DNA of 64,000 nt from Geothrix rubra (GTDB lineage Bacteria > Acidobacteriota > Holophagae > Holophagales > Holophagaceae). Made by a program: the position numbers and the translations under genes. Location: positions 620,001 through 684,000 of the forward strand of contig NZ_BSDD01000002.1 of the NCBI RefSeq assembly GCF_030268065.1. Direction: 5' to 3'. Below, piece after piece: positions 27,708 to 36,697 of this stretch (the stretch's first letter is position 1; each line of letters begins with the position of its first letter). Below the pieces are notes generated by a model. It was not told the DNA's origin, did no database searches, and worked only from the letters and a program-made list of their open reading frames with translations.

Positions 27708-28369
27708 CAGAACGCCACGCCCACGCCGAAGGTCCACATGCGCTCGAACTCCTGGCCGTTGCCCTGGGCGGTGAAGTAGCTGGCCAGGTCCGCGGCCGTG
27801 TTCAGCCGCACGGGCTTGTCCTTGGTGATGGGCTGCTGGTAGCTGGCGGCCAGGTAGGGGTGCACCACCGGCAGGGGCAGGCGCCAGCGCGCGCCCACGC
27901 GGAGCCAGGTACGGCTGAGGTCCCGGGCGTTGGAGAGGCCGTTGGCGTCGAAGGTGTAGCGCTGGAAGCGCTGGATCACGCCGATCTCCCCCGCCAGGCC
28001 CGTGAAGGGCACCCACACCTGGGCGTTGAGGCCCACGCCCGCGCCCTGCTGCTTCAGGGCCGTGCCCTGGACGGAACTGCCCTGCGCGAGGGTGCCGTCG
28101 GCCTTCCACTGGGAGTACTCCAGGCCCGCCTCCATGCGGAAGAGGGGGCCGACCTGGAAGAGGCGCCGGTTCACGGAGGCGATGAAGCCGCGGCCCGTAT
28201 CGAGGCCGCCGGAGGCCAGCTGGCCCGTGCCGCTGATGAGGGTCTGCGGCAGGTTCTGGCCGCTGGGTCGCGGCACCTCCAGACGCAGGTCCCACTGGGC
28301 GGCAAGGGGCAGGGCCGCCAGGCCCAGCGACAGGCCCGCGAGGCGGAGAGGGGGGACGATACGGCGCAT
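27707..28369 (-). CDS. Predicted outer-membrane beta-barrel protein
   Basis: A 220-residue exported protein (signal MRRIVPPLRLAGLSLGLAALPLAAQ). Its short amphipathic strands end in MWTFGVGVAF, with the terminal Phe of a BAM substrate. Predicted size is about 8-10 strands. No family was recognised. It is the first gene of a tightly overlapping set with the PafA-like enzyme and sirtuin. Confidence 0.7.
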   Translation of the reverse strand: MRRIVPPLRLAGLSLGLAALPLAAQWDLRLEVPRPSGQNLPQTLISGTGQLASGGLDTGRGFIASVNRRLFQVGPLFRMEAGLEYSQWKADGTLAQGSSVQGTALKQQGAGVGLNAQVWVPFTGLAGEIGVIQRFQRYTFDANGLSNARDLSRTWLRVGARWRLPLPVVHPYLAASYQQPITKDKPVRLNTAADLASYFTAQGNGQEFERMWTFGVGVAF

Positions 28370-28393
28370 CGGGACTCCGGCGGAAAGCTCCGA

Positions 28394-28915
28394 TCATACC
28401 CCCCGGAAGGGCCACGTCCGCAGGGGCGTGTAACATCCCTGCGGCGCGCTCTCGAAGAGCACGAGCCGGTCCGCCGCGAAGGCCGCGGCGGGCGGGTCCG
28501 CGAAGGCCGCCACGGGCCGGGCCCGGCGGAAGCGGGCCAGGGTGAGGTGGGCGCGGAAGGGCTTGGCGTCGAAGGCCTCGCCGGCCGCCGCCAGGGCGCT
28601 CCGCAGGTCCCCGGCCAGGGCCTCCAGGGCCGCGCTGGGCGCCACGCCCAGCCAGAGCACGCGCGCCCGGTCCGCTGCGGGGAAGCCGCCCAGGTGGGTC
28701 GTGGCGAGTTCGAAGGGCCGCTGCCGCACGGCCACCGCCGCGCCCAGGCGCGCGAGGGCATCCAGGTCCTCCGGCGCGCGGGCCCCCAGGAAGGCGAGCG
28801 TCAGGTGCAGGCCCCCGGGCCGGGACCACCCCTCGATCCCGGGATGGCTCCGCTGCCAGCGGTCCAGGGTTTCGCATGGATCCGGCGGCAGGGGCAGCGC
28901 GAGGAAGAGGCGCAC
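28394..28915 (-). CDS. thpR: RNA 2',3'-cyclic phosphodiesterase
   Basis: A 173-residue 2H phosphoesterase with the two signature motifs, LHLTLAFLG (about 45) and AHLTLARF (about 125). It opens 2',3'-cyclic phosphate RNA ends. The start is GTG 28915 (GVRLFLALPLPP), chosen because GAAGG lies 5 bases upstream; there is no nearby ATG. It follows the small membrane protein gene by 8 bases. Confidence 0.88.
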   Translation of the reverse strand: MRLFLALPLPPDPCETLDRWQRSHPGIEGWSRPGGLHLTLAFLGARAPEDLDALARLGAAVAVRQRPFELATTHLGGFPAADRARVLWLGVAPSAALEALAGDLRSALAAAGEAFDAKPFRAHLTLARFRRARPVAAFADPPAAAFAADRLVLFESAPQGCYTPLRTWPFRGV

Positions 28916-28923
28916 GCCGACCT

Positions 28924-29202
28924 TCAGGCCCCGGTGGCACTGCGCCGGGCGACCCAGAGATAGAAGAGCCCCCGGGCCTGGACGCCCAGCACCATGAGGG
29001 GGAGGACGATCACGAGGACCAGGAGGAGGTTCAGCTTGTGGGCCAGGGCCGGGAGGAGGAAGGCGGCGGGGATGAACAGCCCGATCCACTGGCCCAGGAT
29101 GAAGACGAGGCCAGCCTTCCAGCGGCTGGAGACCCCGAGCCGATCCTGGAAATCCGGGGGCATGGCGAGGGGCGTCTTCACGAACTCGGTCAGGGTCGGC
29201 AT
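28924..29202 (-). CDS. Small membrane protein with two to three helices
   Basis: A 92-residue protein: a polar N-terminus, then hydrophobic segments AGLVFILGQWIGLFIPAAFL and LNLLLVLVIVLPLMVLGV, ending in an Arg-containing tail. It is placed between a thioredoxin-like gene and thpR on the same strand. Unknown function. Confidence 0.65.
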   Translation of the reverse strand: MPTLTEFVKTPLAMPPDFQDRLGVSSRWKAGLVFILGQWIGLFIPAAFLLPALAHKLNLLLVLVIVLPLMVLGVQARGLFYLWVARRSATGA

Positions 29203-29221
29203 GGTGCATCCTGGCGTGGGG

Positions 29222-29773
29222 TCACGGCTTCATCTTCCACTTGATGCTGCAGCCCATGCTCGGATGCTGGGTCTTCTCGGGGGGGCGACCCTCCACCATG
29301 GCCTCGATGGCGGCCCGCAGCTCCTGCCGTGTGACGCGCCCGGGCTCCTTCCAGTTGTCGTCCAGGCGGCCCCGGTAGGCCAGGTGCCGGTGCGACCCGT
29401 ACAGGAAGAAGTCCGGCGTGCAGACCGCGCCCAGGGCCCGGGCCACGGACTGGTCCTCGTCCCAGAGGTAGGGGAAGACGTAGCCCTTGGCCTGGGCCCG
29501 GGCGCGCATGGCCTCGAAGCTGTCCTCGGGGTAGGCCACCGCATCGTTGGAATTGATGGCCACCACATCGCAGCGCCCGGCGAAGTCCCGGGCCAGGGCG
29601 TTGAGGCGGTCATCCACCGACTGCACGTAGGGGCAGTGGTTGCACATGACCACCACCAGGAGGGCCGGGGTGTGGAAGTCATCCCGGGACCAGAGCCGCC
29701 CGTCCACCCCCGGCAGCGTGAAGTCGGGGCAGGGGGTTCCGATGGGAACCATGGTGGATTCCATCAGGGCCAT
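29222..29773 (-). CDS. Thioredoxin-like / redoxin-family protein
   Basis: A 183-residue cytoplasmic protein of the AhpC/TSA-redoxin fold. The start motif is GTPCPDFTLPGVDG and the active site is VVMCNHCPYVQ (C-x-x-C), followed by VAINSNDAVAYPEDS and TPDFFLYG with the cis-Pro region. It is likely a thiol oxidoreductase or peroxiredoxin-like protein. ATG 29773 has GGAGG 4 bases upstream; the longer reading from 29866 lacks one. It is divergent from the sigma-54 activator. Confidence 0.83.
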   Translation of the reverse strand: MALMESTMVPIGTPCPDFTLPGVDGRLWSRDDFHTPALLVVVMCNHCPYVQSVDDRLNALARDFAGRCDVVAINSNDAVAYPEDSFEAMRARAQAKGYVFPYLWDEDQSVARALGAVCTPDFFLYGSHRHLAYRGRLDDNWKEPGRVTRQELRAAIEAMVEGRPPEKTQHPSMGCSIKWKMKP

Positions 29774-29840
29774 GGGACCTCCGGGGTACCCCTCCATCGT
29801 ACGCCCGGGAGCAAGGCTGAATTTTTTCTCAGTCATTTTT

Positions 29841-29869
29841 TTGACTTGACCCGCAGGGCCCTGCATCTA
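29841..29869 (+). promoter_or_regulatory. Sigma-70-type promoter of the sigma-54 activator gene
   Basis: -35 TTGACT (29841-29846), 17-bp spacer, -10 CATCTA (29864-29869). This places the start about 15-20 bases before ATG 29893. It is one of the clearest housekeeping promoters in the window and lies in a small AT-rich island between divergent genes. Confidence 0.65.
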
Positions 29870-29892
29870 GGCTTGTTCCAACCTAGGAGCCC

Positions 29893-31356
29893 ATGACCCA
29901 GCTGCCGCGCCTTCACTGGTCCACCCTCGGGGACGACACCGGGGGGCTGGAGCATCGGTGGGCTTCCCTCTGGGATGTGACCGTGGATCGCGGCGCGTCG
30001 CCGGCCCTGGCCCCGCGGGACGTCGATCTCTGGGTGATCAGCGCCAAGGGCGCCTGGCCGCCGCCGGAGCTGAACCGCATGATGGCCGAGGTGGGGGCCC
30101 TGCCCATCCTCCTGGGCCTGAAGCCGGAGGCTGCGCCCATGGACGCGAAGGCCCTGGCGGAGTGGGGCTCCCTCGGCTCCGTGCGCTGGGGCATCCTCGG
30201 CCTCGAGCCGCCCATGCCGGGCCTGCGCCCGCGTTCCGGCACCACCACCCAGCTCAGCGCGTCGCAGGCCCTGGCCTTCGGCCTGGTGGGGGCCAGTCCC
30301 GCCATGCAGGACGTGCTGGCCCGCGCCCGGGCCGCCGCCGCCACCCGGGCCACGGTGCTGCTGCTGGGGGAGAGCGGCACGGGCAAGGAGGTCATCGCCC
30401 GGGCCATCCACCGCATGAGCGGCGATGCCGCCCAACCCTTCGTGGCCGTGCACTGCGGCGCCATCCCCGAGAACCTGCTGGAGTCCGAGCTCTTCGGCTA
30501 CAACAAGGGCGCCTTCACCGACGCCCGGAAGGACACGCCGGGCAAGTTCCGCGAAGCCCACGGCGGCACGATCTTCCTGGACGAGGTCGGCACCATGCCC
30601 CTGGGGGCCCAGGTGCGCCTCCTCCGGGTCCTGCAGGAGCGCGAGGTGCAGCCCCTGGGCGGCGGCGCCCCCGTGAAGGTGGAGGTCCGCGTGGTGACGG
30701 CTTCCAACGTGGACCTGTGGAAGAAGGTGCAGGAGGGCGCCTTCCGGGAGGATCTCTTCTACCGGCTGGAGGTGGTGCCCATCACCCTGCCGCCCCTGCG
30801 GGCGCGGCGGGAGGAGATCCCCTTCCTGGCCCAGCACTTCCTCAACCGCAAGGCCCGCGAGCACGGCCTGTATCCCAAGGCCCTGCATCCCAGCGTGGAT
30901 CCCCTGCTCATGGCCCTGCCCTGGCCCGGCAACGTGCGCCAGCTGGAGAACGCCATCGAGCGGGCCATCGTGCTCTCGGGCACCCGGCCCGTGCTCACCC
31001 GGGAGGACTTCGCCTTCCTGGCCGAACGCATGGGCGACGCCCCTCCCCAGCCGGAGGCGTCCCTCCGCCCGGCCCCCGGGATGCCGGAGGTCCCGGCGTC
31101 CGCCCCGTCCCCCTTCGGCCAGACGGCCCCGACGCCCGCGCCGGCCTTCGGCCTGGACCTGCCCCCCGAGGGCCTGGACCTGAACCAGGTCGTCTCCGAC
31201 ATGGAGAAGACGCTGATGCTGCAGAGCCTGGCCATCACCCGCGGCAACAAGAAGCGGGCCGCCGACCTGCTGGGCCTGAAGCGGACCACCTTCCTGGAGA
31301 AGATGAAGCGGCTGGACCTCGAGGAGAGCGAATCCGCCACGGCCGACGAGGATTAG
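29893..31356 (+). CDS. Sigma-54-dependent activator (AAA+ plus Fis helix-turn-helix), GAFTDA variant
   Basis: A 487-residue protein. It has an unusual N-terminal domain (about 1-130) with no receiver signature, an AAA+ domain (about 135-375; [27 protein letters not shown]) and a C-terminal Fis-type HTH (about 445-480; [20 protein letters not shown]). The sigma-54 contact loop reads GAFTDA rather than GAFTGA (Asp210). Such variants exist, but the loop is normally strict, so activity with sigma-54 should not be assumed. A Pro-rich linker separates AAA+ and HTH. Its targets are unknown. Confidence 0.88.
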   Translation: MTQLPRLHWSTLGDDTGGLEHRWASLWDVTVDRGASPALAPRDVDLWVISAKGAWPPPELNRMMAEVGALPILLGLKPEAAPMDAKALAEWGSLGSVRWGILGLEPPMPGLRPRSGTTTQLSASQALAFGLVGASPAMQDVLARARAAAATRATVLLLGESGTGKEVIARAIHRMSGDAAQPFVAVHCGAIPENLLESELFGYNKGAFTDARKDTPGKFREAHGGTIFLDEVGTMPLGAQVRLLRVLQEREVQPLGGGAPVKVEVRVVTASNVDLWKKVQEGAFREDLFYRLEVVPITLPPLRARREEIPFLAQHFLNRKAREHGLYPKALHPSVDPLLMALPWPGNVRQLENAIERAIVLSGTRPVLTREDFAFLAERMGDAPPQPEASLRPAPGMPEVPASAPSPFGQTAPTPAPAFGLDLPPEGLDLNQVVSDMEKTLMLQSLAITRGNKKRAADLLGLKRTTFLEKMKRLDLEESESATADED

Positions 31357-31522
31357 CCCTGGGGGCGGGACCCGAGGCCTGAGTCCGCAGGGCGAAGCGG
31401 ATGACGCGGCTGGGCCTCGGGGACGGCGCGGGCCCGGTGGCCTTCGAGCAGGTCCTTCCGGGTGCCAGCCAGGAAGATCGGGGATCCCGGATCGCCCCGG
31501 GCCTGATCCTGTCTGGACACGC

Positions 31523-31543
31523 TGAAAATTAACAAGAATTAAC
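31523..31543 (+). promoter_or_regulatory. AT-rich direct repeat upstream of the PKD protein gene
   Basis: AATTAAC occurs twice (31527-31533 and 31537-31543) with a 10-bp period, about one helical turn. It sits in an otherwise GC-rich 263-bp gap, 77-93 bases before the start at 31620. This looks like a binding site for a dimeric activator. TACCCT at 31566-31571 could be the -10. The remainder of the gap shows nothing recognisable. Confidence 0.4.
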
Positions 31544-31619
31544 CGGACTCGCCGCGCCGCCGGCCTACCCTGAACAGAGATTCTAGGACTGAGTCTCGAT
31601 TAATTCATGGGAGGCGCCG

Positions 31620-33737
31620 ATGGTGCGGTTGCGTGTGCGGGGAGCCGCCAGCCTCGTGGCGGCGTTCTTGGCCCTGGTCCCGGTCGGGGCCCGGGCGCAG
31701 TCCTGCGGCGTGGAGCGCTGGTCCGTGAAGACCGGCACGGATGCGGACGCCGGGCTGATCAACGTGGGCGCGACGCAGACCAACACCATCGCGACCCTGC
31801 GCAGCTGGCCCGCGCCCAGTCCCATCCCGGCGAACAACCGCGTGGCGCCCTACGAGACGACGGTCTGGGTGCTGAATGCCACCCTCACGGAGTTCAAGCT
31901 CGAGACCGACTCGGACATCCACCTCGTCCTCCAGGACGCCAGCGGGCTGACCATGATCGCGGAGATCCCCTCGCCGGGCTGCGTGGGTGCCTCGAGCCCC
32001 CTGGCGGCCGGGATCACGAACGCCCGGAACCAGTTCCAGGCGGTCTACACGCCCACCTCCAGCTTCCAGACGGTGAACGTGCCCGTGCGGGTCACCGGCG
32101 TGGGCATGTTCGACTTCCTCCATGGCCAGACGGGCGTGGCTCCCAACGGCATCGAGCTGCACCCTGTCATCGACATCCAGTTCAACCCGGGCGCCTCCAA
32201 CACCGTCTCCGCCAGCATCACCACCCCCTCGTCGAACGCGACGGTGGCCAGCGGCACGGCCGTCTCCTTCGCCGGGAGCGCCACGGACAGCAGCAGCTCC
32301 GCCACCCTCGGCTACGCGTGGACCTTCGGGGACGGCGGCACGGCCTCGGGTGCCTCGGCCAGCCACACCTACACCAACACGGGCAGCGCCAACGCGACCT
32401 ACACCGTGACCTTCACGGCCACGGACAACACGGGCGCCAGCGGCAGCGCCACGCGCACGGTGACCGTCACCCCGGCCACCTCCGGGGGCGGGGGCACCAC
32501 GACGCAGATCCTCGGCAATCCGGGCTTCGAGACCGGCGCGGCCAGCCCCTGGGTCGCCTCGGTCAGCGTGGTGGACAACAGCACCTCCGAGCCGGCCCAC
32601 AGCGGAAGCTGGAAGGCCTGGCTGGACGGCTACGGCAGCAGCCACACCGACACGCTCATCCAGCAGGTGGCCATCGATCCCACGGCCACGGCCGCCGCGC
32701 TGACCTTCTGGCTGCACATCGACACGGCGGAGACCAGCACCACCGCCGCCAACGACACGCTGAAGGTGCAGCTCCGCAACAGCTCGGGCACGGTCCTGGC
32801 CACCCTGGCCACCTACTCCAACCTGAACGCCAATACTGGTTACGCCCAGAAGAGCTTCGACCTCACGGCCTACAAGGGACAGACCCTGCAGGTCTACCTG
32901 GTGGGCACGGAGAACAGCTCCAACCAGACGAGCTTCGTGGTGGATGACTTCGCCCTGAACGTGACCACCTCGGGCGGCGGCGGCGGCTCCGACACCACGC
33001 CGCCCACCGTCTCCGCCACGGAGACCGGCACCAGCGGCCCGATCACGTTCTCGGCCACGGCCTCGGACAACGTGGGCGTGACGAAGGTGGAGTTCTACGT
33101 GGACGGCGCCCTCAAGGGCACGGACACGGCCGCGCCCTACACGATGGGCCTGGACAGCACCACCCTGGCCAACGGGAGCCACAGCCTCATGGCCAAGGCC
33201 TACGATGCGGCGGGCAACGCGGGAACGTCCTCGACCGTGACGTTCTCGGTGAGCAACAGCAGCACGATGCCGACGGACCTCATCACCAACGGGGGCTTCG
33301 AGGGCGGGACGACGGGCTGGACGGGCACGACGGCCGACATCGGCAGCTTCAGCGGAGAGAGCGCCCACAGCGGGAGCGCCTGCTGCTGGCTGCTCGGCAC
33401 CGGGAGCACGGCCACGGAAACCCTCGCCCAGACGGTGACGCTGCCGAGCAGCCTGGCGAGCGCCAGCTTGTCGTTCTGGATCCACATCGACACCGCGGAG
33501 ACCACCACGACCACGGCCTACGACACGCTGAAGGTGCAGGTGCGCAACAGCTCGGGCACGGTGCTGGCGACGCTGGCCGCCTACTCCAACCTGAACGCGG
33601 CCGCGGGGTACGTGCAGAAGGCCTTCGACCTCTCCGCCTACCGGGGGCAGACTATCCAGATCTACTTCCTCGGCAGCGAAGACAGCTCCAACCAGACGTC
33701 CTTCGTCCTGGATGACGTCAGCCTCGACGTCCAGTAG
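31620..33737 (+). CDS. Large secreted PKD / Ig-like / jelly-roll repeat protein
   Basis: A 705-residue exported protein with signal MVRLRVRGAASLVAAFLALVP. Domains: an N-terminal beta domain (about 28-190), a PKD domain (about 195-285; YAWTFGDGG), a carbohydrate-binding-like jelly roll starting GNPGFETG (about 295-445), an Ig-like domain with TPPTVSATETGTSG (about 455-545) and a second copy of the jelly roll starting TNGGFEGG (about 550-705). The two jelly-roll copies are near-identical in stretches such as DTLKVQ and RNSSGTVLATLA, so they arose by duplication. It is probably surface-located adhesion or polysaccharide binding. GGGAGG precedes ATG 31620. No cell-anchor signal is visible. Confidence 0.8.
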   Translation: MVRLRVRGAASLVAAFLALVPVGARAQSCGVERWSVKTGTDADAGLINVGATQTNTIATLRSWPAPSPIPANNRVAPYETTVWVLNATLTEFKLETDSDIHLVLQDASGLTMIAEIPSPGCVGASSPLAAGITNARNQFQAVYTPTSSFQTVNVPVRVTGVGMFDFLHGQTGVAPNGIELHPVIDIQFNPGASNTVSASITTPSSNATVASGTAVSFAGSATDSSSSATLGYAWTFGDGGTASGASASHTYTNTGSANATYTVTFTATDNTGASGSATRTVTVTPATSGGGGTTTQILGNPGFETGAASPWVASVSVVDNSTSEPAHSGSWKAWLDGYGSSHTDTLIQQVAIDPTATAAALTFWLHIDTAETSTTAANDTLKVQLRNSSGTVLATLATYSNLNANTGYAQKSFDLTAYKGQTLQVYLVGTENSSNQTSFVVDDFALNVTTSGGGGGSDTTPPTVSATETGTSGPITFSATASDNVGVTKVEFYVDGALKGTDTAAPYTMGLDSTTLANGSHSLMAKAYDAAGNAGTSSTVTFSVSNSSTMPTDLITNGGFEGGTTGWTGTTADIGSFSGESAHSGSACCWLLGTGSTATETLAQTVTLPSSLASASLSFWIHIDTAETTTTTAYDTLKVQVRNSSGTVLATLAAYSNLNAAAGYVQKAFDLSAYRGQTIQIYFLGSEDSSNQTSFVLDDVSLDVQ

Positions 33738-33763
33738 CGAACCCTCCCACCATGGATTCCGCC

Positions 33764-34465
33764 ATGACCTTTCGATTCAACGCATCCCTGATGTTCCCCT
33801 GCGTCCTGGCGCTGCCGCTGGCCGCCCAGTCCGGGCGCATGCCCCTGCAGGACGCCCCTGCCCACACCGTGCTGGTGGATGACGACGACGGCCGCGTGGA
33901 GATCGTGCCGCCCGCGGCCCCAGCCACGGCGCCCGCCCGGACCTTCCATGGCGGGTCCGTGGTGAAGGCCCCCCGGGTGTCCACCCTGTTCCTGGGCACC
34001 GCCTGGTCCGCCCGCGCCCACGCGGGCGTCATGCGCGACCTCAACGGCGCCCTGGTGGCCTTCGGGGTCTCCGAGCGCTTCGCCGCGATGAAGTCCTTCA
34101 GCCTCACTGCCTACAGCTTCCCCGTGGCGGAGGAAGGGGTGGTTCCCTTCCTGCCCCAGGGACCCACCGTGACCGACCTGGCCCTCCAGCACTTCCTCCA
34201 CGCGGCCCTGGCCCAGGGCCGACTCGGCCGGCCCAGCCCGGAGTCCCTGGTCGTGGTCTTCCTGGCCCCCGGCCAGAACCTCACCCTGGGGGGCAAGGCC
34301 GCCGGCGAGGCCTTCCTGGCCTACCACTCCGCCTACCACGACGAGGCCGGGCTGATGCGCTACGTGGTGGTGCCCTTCGGCGCTTCGGTGACGGCCACGG
34401 CCCACGCGGCGGAACAGGCCCTCGCGGCGGCCATCCTCAACCCGGACGGGGATGGCTGGTACTAG
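33764..34465 (+). CDS. Exported hypothetical protein
   Basis: A 233-residue protein with a signal ending PLAAQSG. The mature part has STLFLGTAWSARAHAGVMRDL, SLVVVFLAPGQN and YHSAYHDEAGLMRYVVVPFG. The layout faintly recalls EXORDIUM/phosphate-induced proteins, but this is not a firm match. It follows the PKD protein by 26 bases and overlaps the next gene by 14 bases. ATG 33752 is an alternative start; neither has a good ribosome site. Confidence 0.6.
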   Translation: MTFRFNASLMFPCVLALPLAAQSGRMPLQDAPAHTVLVDDDDGRVEIVPPAAPATAPARTFHGGSVVKAPRVSTLFLGTAWSARAHAGVMRDLNGALVAFGVSERFAAMKSFSLTAYSFPVAEEGVVPFLPQGPTVTDLALQHFLHAALAQGRLGRPSPESLVVVFLAPGQNLTLGGKAAGEAFLAYHSAYHDEAGLMRYVVVPFGASVTATAHAAEQALAAAILNPDGDGWY

Positions 34466-34886
34466 CCTGCTCGCGCCCCTGGCGGCCGCGATCCTCGCGG
34501 TGGGCCCGGCCGCCGGCCTGCCCTTCGACCGGGTGGTGCCGGGTACGGATCACGTCGTGTTCTACCGGGTGGAGGGCGACCACCAGTTCCTGTTCGTCTA
34601 CCGGATGCCCGGTCGGACGCTGCAGGCCCTGGAAATCGACCGGCGGGAGCGCGACGGGGACGAGGACGGGGAGGAGGCCGCCGAGGTGGTGCATCACCTG
34701 CCCATCTCCCGGCTGGCCGGCCGGATCCAGTACCTCGAGCTGGATCGCCTGCCGGGTTCCCGGAGGGCCCTGCTGGCCTTGACGCGGAAGCGCGCCGCCG
34801 TGGTCGAGGGCGTGCGGCTCGAGGCGACGGGATCCACACCCGACCACTGGCTCGGTCTGGCGCCTGATGGGCCACCCCGGCCCTGA
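34452..34886 (+). CDS. Small exported hypothetical protein
   Basis: A 144-residue protein with signal MAGTSLLAPLAAAILAVGP. The mature sequence begins LPFDRVVPGTDHVVFYRVEG and is acidic in the middle (ERDGDEDGEEAAEV). No known family. Its start overlaps the end of the preceding exported protein, so the two are probably co-translated with the PKD protein operon. Confidence 0.58.
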   Translation: MAGTSLLAPLAAAILAVGPAAGLPFDRVVPGTDHVVFYRVEGDHQFLFVYRMPGRTLQALEIDRRERDGDEDGEEAAEVVHHLPISRLAGRIQYLELDRLPGSRRALLALTRKRAAVVEGVRLEATGSTPDHWLGLAPDGPPRP

Positions 34887-34900
34887 GGCCCGGAACAAGA

Positions 34901-34928
34901 GCGGGGGGGGACAGCCGTCCCCCCCCGC
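34901..34928 (+). terminator. GC-rich hairpin after the exported-protein operon
   Basis: Arms GCGGGGGGGG (34901-34910) and CCCCCCCCGC (34919-34928) pair perfectly around an 8-base loop, 15 bases after the stop at 34886. There is no T-tract, so termination efficiency is uncertain. Confidence 0.5.
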
Positions 34929-34932
34929 CGTT

Positions 34933-35020
34933 CCCCCCGGAACGTTTCCCGCGAACCGCGGTCGTGCTGGAGCGCGCCGCACCTCTCCAGTGCATCCCCG
35001 GAGGGAAAGGTTCCAGGGGG
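34933..35020. promoter_or_regulatory. Long imperfect inverted repeat overlapping the prmA promoter
   Basis: An 18-base left arm (34933-34950) and right arm (35003-35020) pair at 16 of 18 positions. They enclose 52 bases that contain a smaller CTGGAG/CTCCAG stem (34967-34972, 34985-34990). The right arm covers the expected -35 of prmA. It may be an operator or an RNA structure made by read-through from upstream. Confidence 0.4.
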
Positions 35021-35027
35021 TGCCTGC

Positions 35028-35033
35028 TACCCT
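35028..35033 (+). promoter_or_regulatory. -10 element of prmA, giving a leaderless transcript
   Basis: TACCCT, then GGGCCC, then ATG 35040. Standard spacing puts +1 on the A of the ATG. No Shine-Dalgarno precedes the start. Confidence 0.5.
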
Positions 35034-35039
35034 GGGCCC

Positions 35040-35909
35040 ATGGCGAATGCGATGCACCTGCGGTGGCGGCTGGCGGTCCCGGACCCCCAGGAAGAGGCCC
35101 TCTGTGCCTGGCTGGAGGCCCGGGGCTCCTCGGCCTTCTACCGGGAGGCCGACCCCCCCCGGGCCTGCTACGCCTACTTCCCGCCGGACCAGGAGGCTCC
35201 CGACCCGGCGGGTCTCGCGGCCTTCCCGGGGGTGGATCTGCTGGAAGCGGAACCCTTCGGTGACGAGGACTGGCTGGCCAAGAGCCGGGAGGGTTTCGGG
35301 GCCTTCGAGGTGGGTGCCCGCTTCCATGTGCGGCCCCTCTGGGATGGGACGCCGGGTCCGGCGGACCGCCTGGACCTGGTGGTGAACCCCGGCCTGGCCT
35401 TCGGCACCGGCGGCCACGAGACCACCCGGCTCTGCATGGCGCTGCTGGAGGAGCTGGCCACGGCGGGTCGCCTGGGGGGCCCCATCCTGGACATCGGGGC
35501 GGGCACCGGCATCCTCTCCCTGGCGGCCCACCTGCTGGGCGGCCGGGCCCTCACCGCCTTCGACATCGACCCCGACTGCGGCCCCGCCATGGAGGAGCTC
35601 ATCCAGCTGAACGCCCACCTCCTGAAGGGCGCGAAGCCCTACGAATCCTTCGTGGGCACCCTGGACCACCCGCGGGTGCAGGGCCCCTACGCGGGCCTGT
35701 TGGCCAACATCCTGCTGGAGACCATCCAGGAGCTGCTGCCCCGCATGGCGGAGGTCGCCGCGCCGGGGGCCTGGCTGGTGGCCAGCGGCATCCTGGCCGA
35801 GCGCACGGACGAGGCCCTGGTGAGCCTCGTCTCCCACGGCTTCAAACCCGTGAAGGTGCTGAAGGAGGGCGAGTGGATCGCCGTGCTGGCGGAGCGGGTG
35901 GCGGCATGA
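35040..35909 (+). CDS. prmA: Ribosomal protein L11 methyltransferase
   Basis: A 289-residue SAM-dependent methyltransferase that trimethylates ribosomal protein L11. It has the N-terminal substrate domain (1-90), the family motif NPGLAFGTGGHETTRL and SAM motif I LDIGAGTGILSLAA, then LLANILLETIQELLP. Length is normal for the family. Its last 4 bases overlap murI (ATGA). Confidence 0.93.
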   Translation: MANAMHLRWRLAVPDPQEEALCAWLEARGSSAFYREADPPRACYAYFPPDQEAPDPAGLAAFPGVDLLEAEPFGDEDWLAKSREGFGAFEVGARFHVRPLWDGTPGPADRLDLVVNPGLAFGTGGHETTRLCMALLEELATAGRLGGPILDIGAGTGILSLAAHLLGGRALTAFDIDPDCGPAMEELIQLNAHLLKGAKPYESFVGTLDHPRVQGPYAGLLANILLETIQELLPRMAEVAAPGAWLVASGILAERTDEALVSLVSHGFKPVKVLKEGEWIAVLAERVAA

Positions 35910-36697
35910 GCCGGGCGGACCGTCCCATCGGGGTGTTCGACTCGGGCATCGGCGGACTCACGGTCATCCACGCCCTGCGCCAGCTGGTGCCCCAGGAGGA
36001 GCTGATCTACCTGGGCGACACCGCGCGCCTGCCCTACGGCAGCAAGAGCCACCACACCATCGAGCGCTACACCCTCCAGATGGGCGAGCTGCTCCAGCGG
36101 CACGACCCCAAGCTCATCGTGATCGCCTGCAACACCGCCAGCGCCCATGGCCTGCCCGCGCTCCAGGCCGTGAGCCCCTGCCCGGTGATCGGCGTCATCG
36201 AGCCCGGCGCCGAGGCCGCCGCGTCGGTGCCCGGCCCCGTGGGCATCATCGGGACCCTGGCCACCGTGGGCAGCGCGGCCTACGAGGCGGCCATCCACCG
36301 CCGCGATCCCGCCAAGGTCATCCACAGCGTGGCCTGCCCCCTGCTGGTGCCCCTGGCGGAGGAGGGCTGGTTCGACGATCCGGTCACCGACAGCATCTGC
36401 CGCCGCTACCTGAACCAGCTGCCCTACGAGGTGAAGACGGTGGTGCTGGGCTGCACCCACTACCCGACGCTCCTGGAGAGCCTCGAGCGCAGCCGCCCGG
36501 GCACCCGCTGGATCGACAGCGGCCGCGTCACCGCCCAGGCCGTGGACCGCCTGCTCCAGGGCCGGCTCGGCTACCGCACGGCCGGGGCCCGGGGCTCCCT
36601 CCGCGTCCAGCTCACCGACGCCAGCAGCCGCCTGAAGGAGGTGGGCAGCCGCTTCCTGGAGGAGGAGCTCGGCGACGTCGAGGTGGTGGACATCTAG
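35906..36697 (+). CDS. murI: Glutamate racemase
   Basis: A 263-residue enzyme that makes D-glutamate for peptidoglycan. Motifs: GVFDSGIGGLTV, YLGDTARLPYG, catalytic Cys75 in ACNTAS and Cys183 in GCTHYP. The ATG overlaps the prmA stop, so translation is coupled. It converges with the histidine kinase gene (4-bp overlap of stop codons). Confidence 0.95.
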   Translation: MSRADRPIGVFDSGIGGLTVIHALRQLVPQEELIYLGDTARLPYGSKSHHTIERYTLQMGELLQRHDPKLIVIACNTASAHGLPALQAVSPCPVIGVIEPGAEAAASVPGPVGIIGTLATVGSAAYEAAIHRRDPAKVIHSVACPLLVPLAEEGWFDDPVTDSICRRYLNQLPYEVKTVVLGCTHYPTLLESLERSRPGTRWIDSGRVTAQAVDRLLQGRLGYRTAGARGSLRVQLTDASSRLKEVGSRFLEEELGDVEVVDI

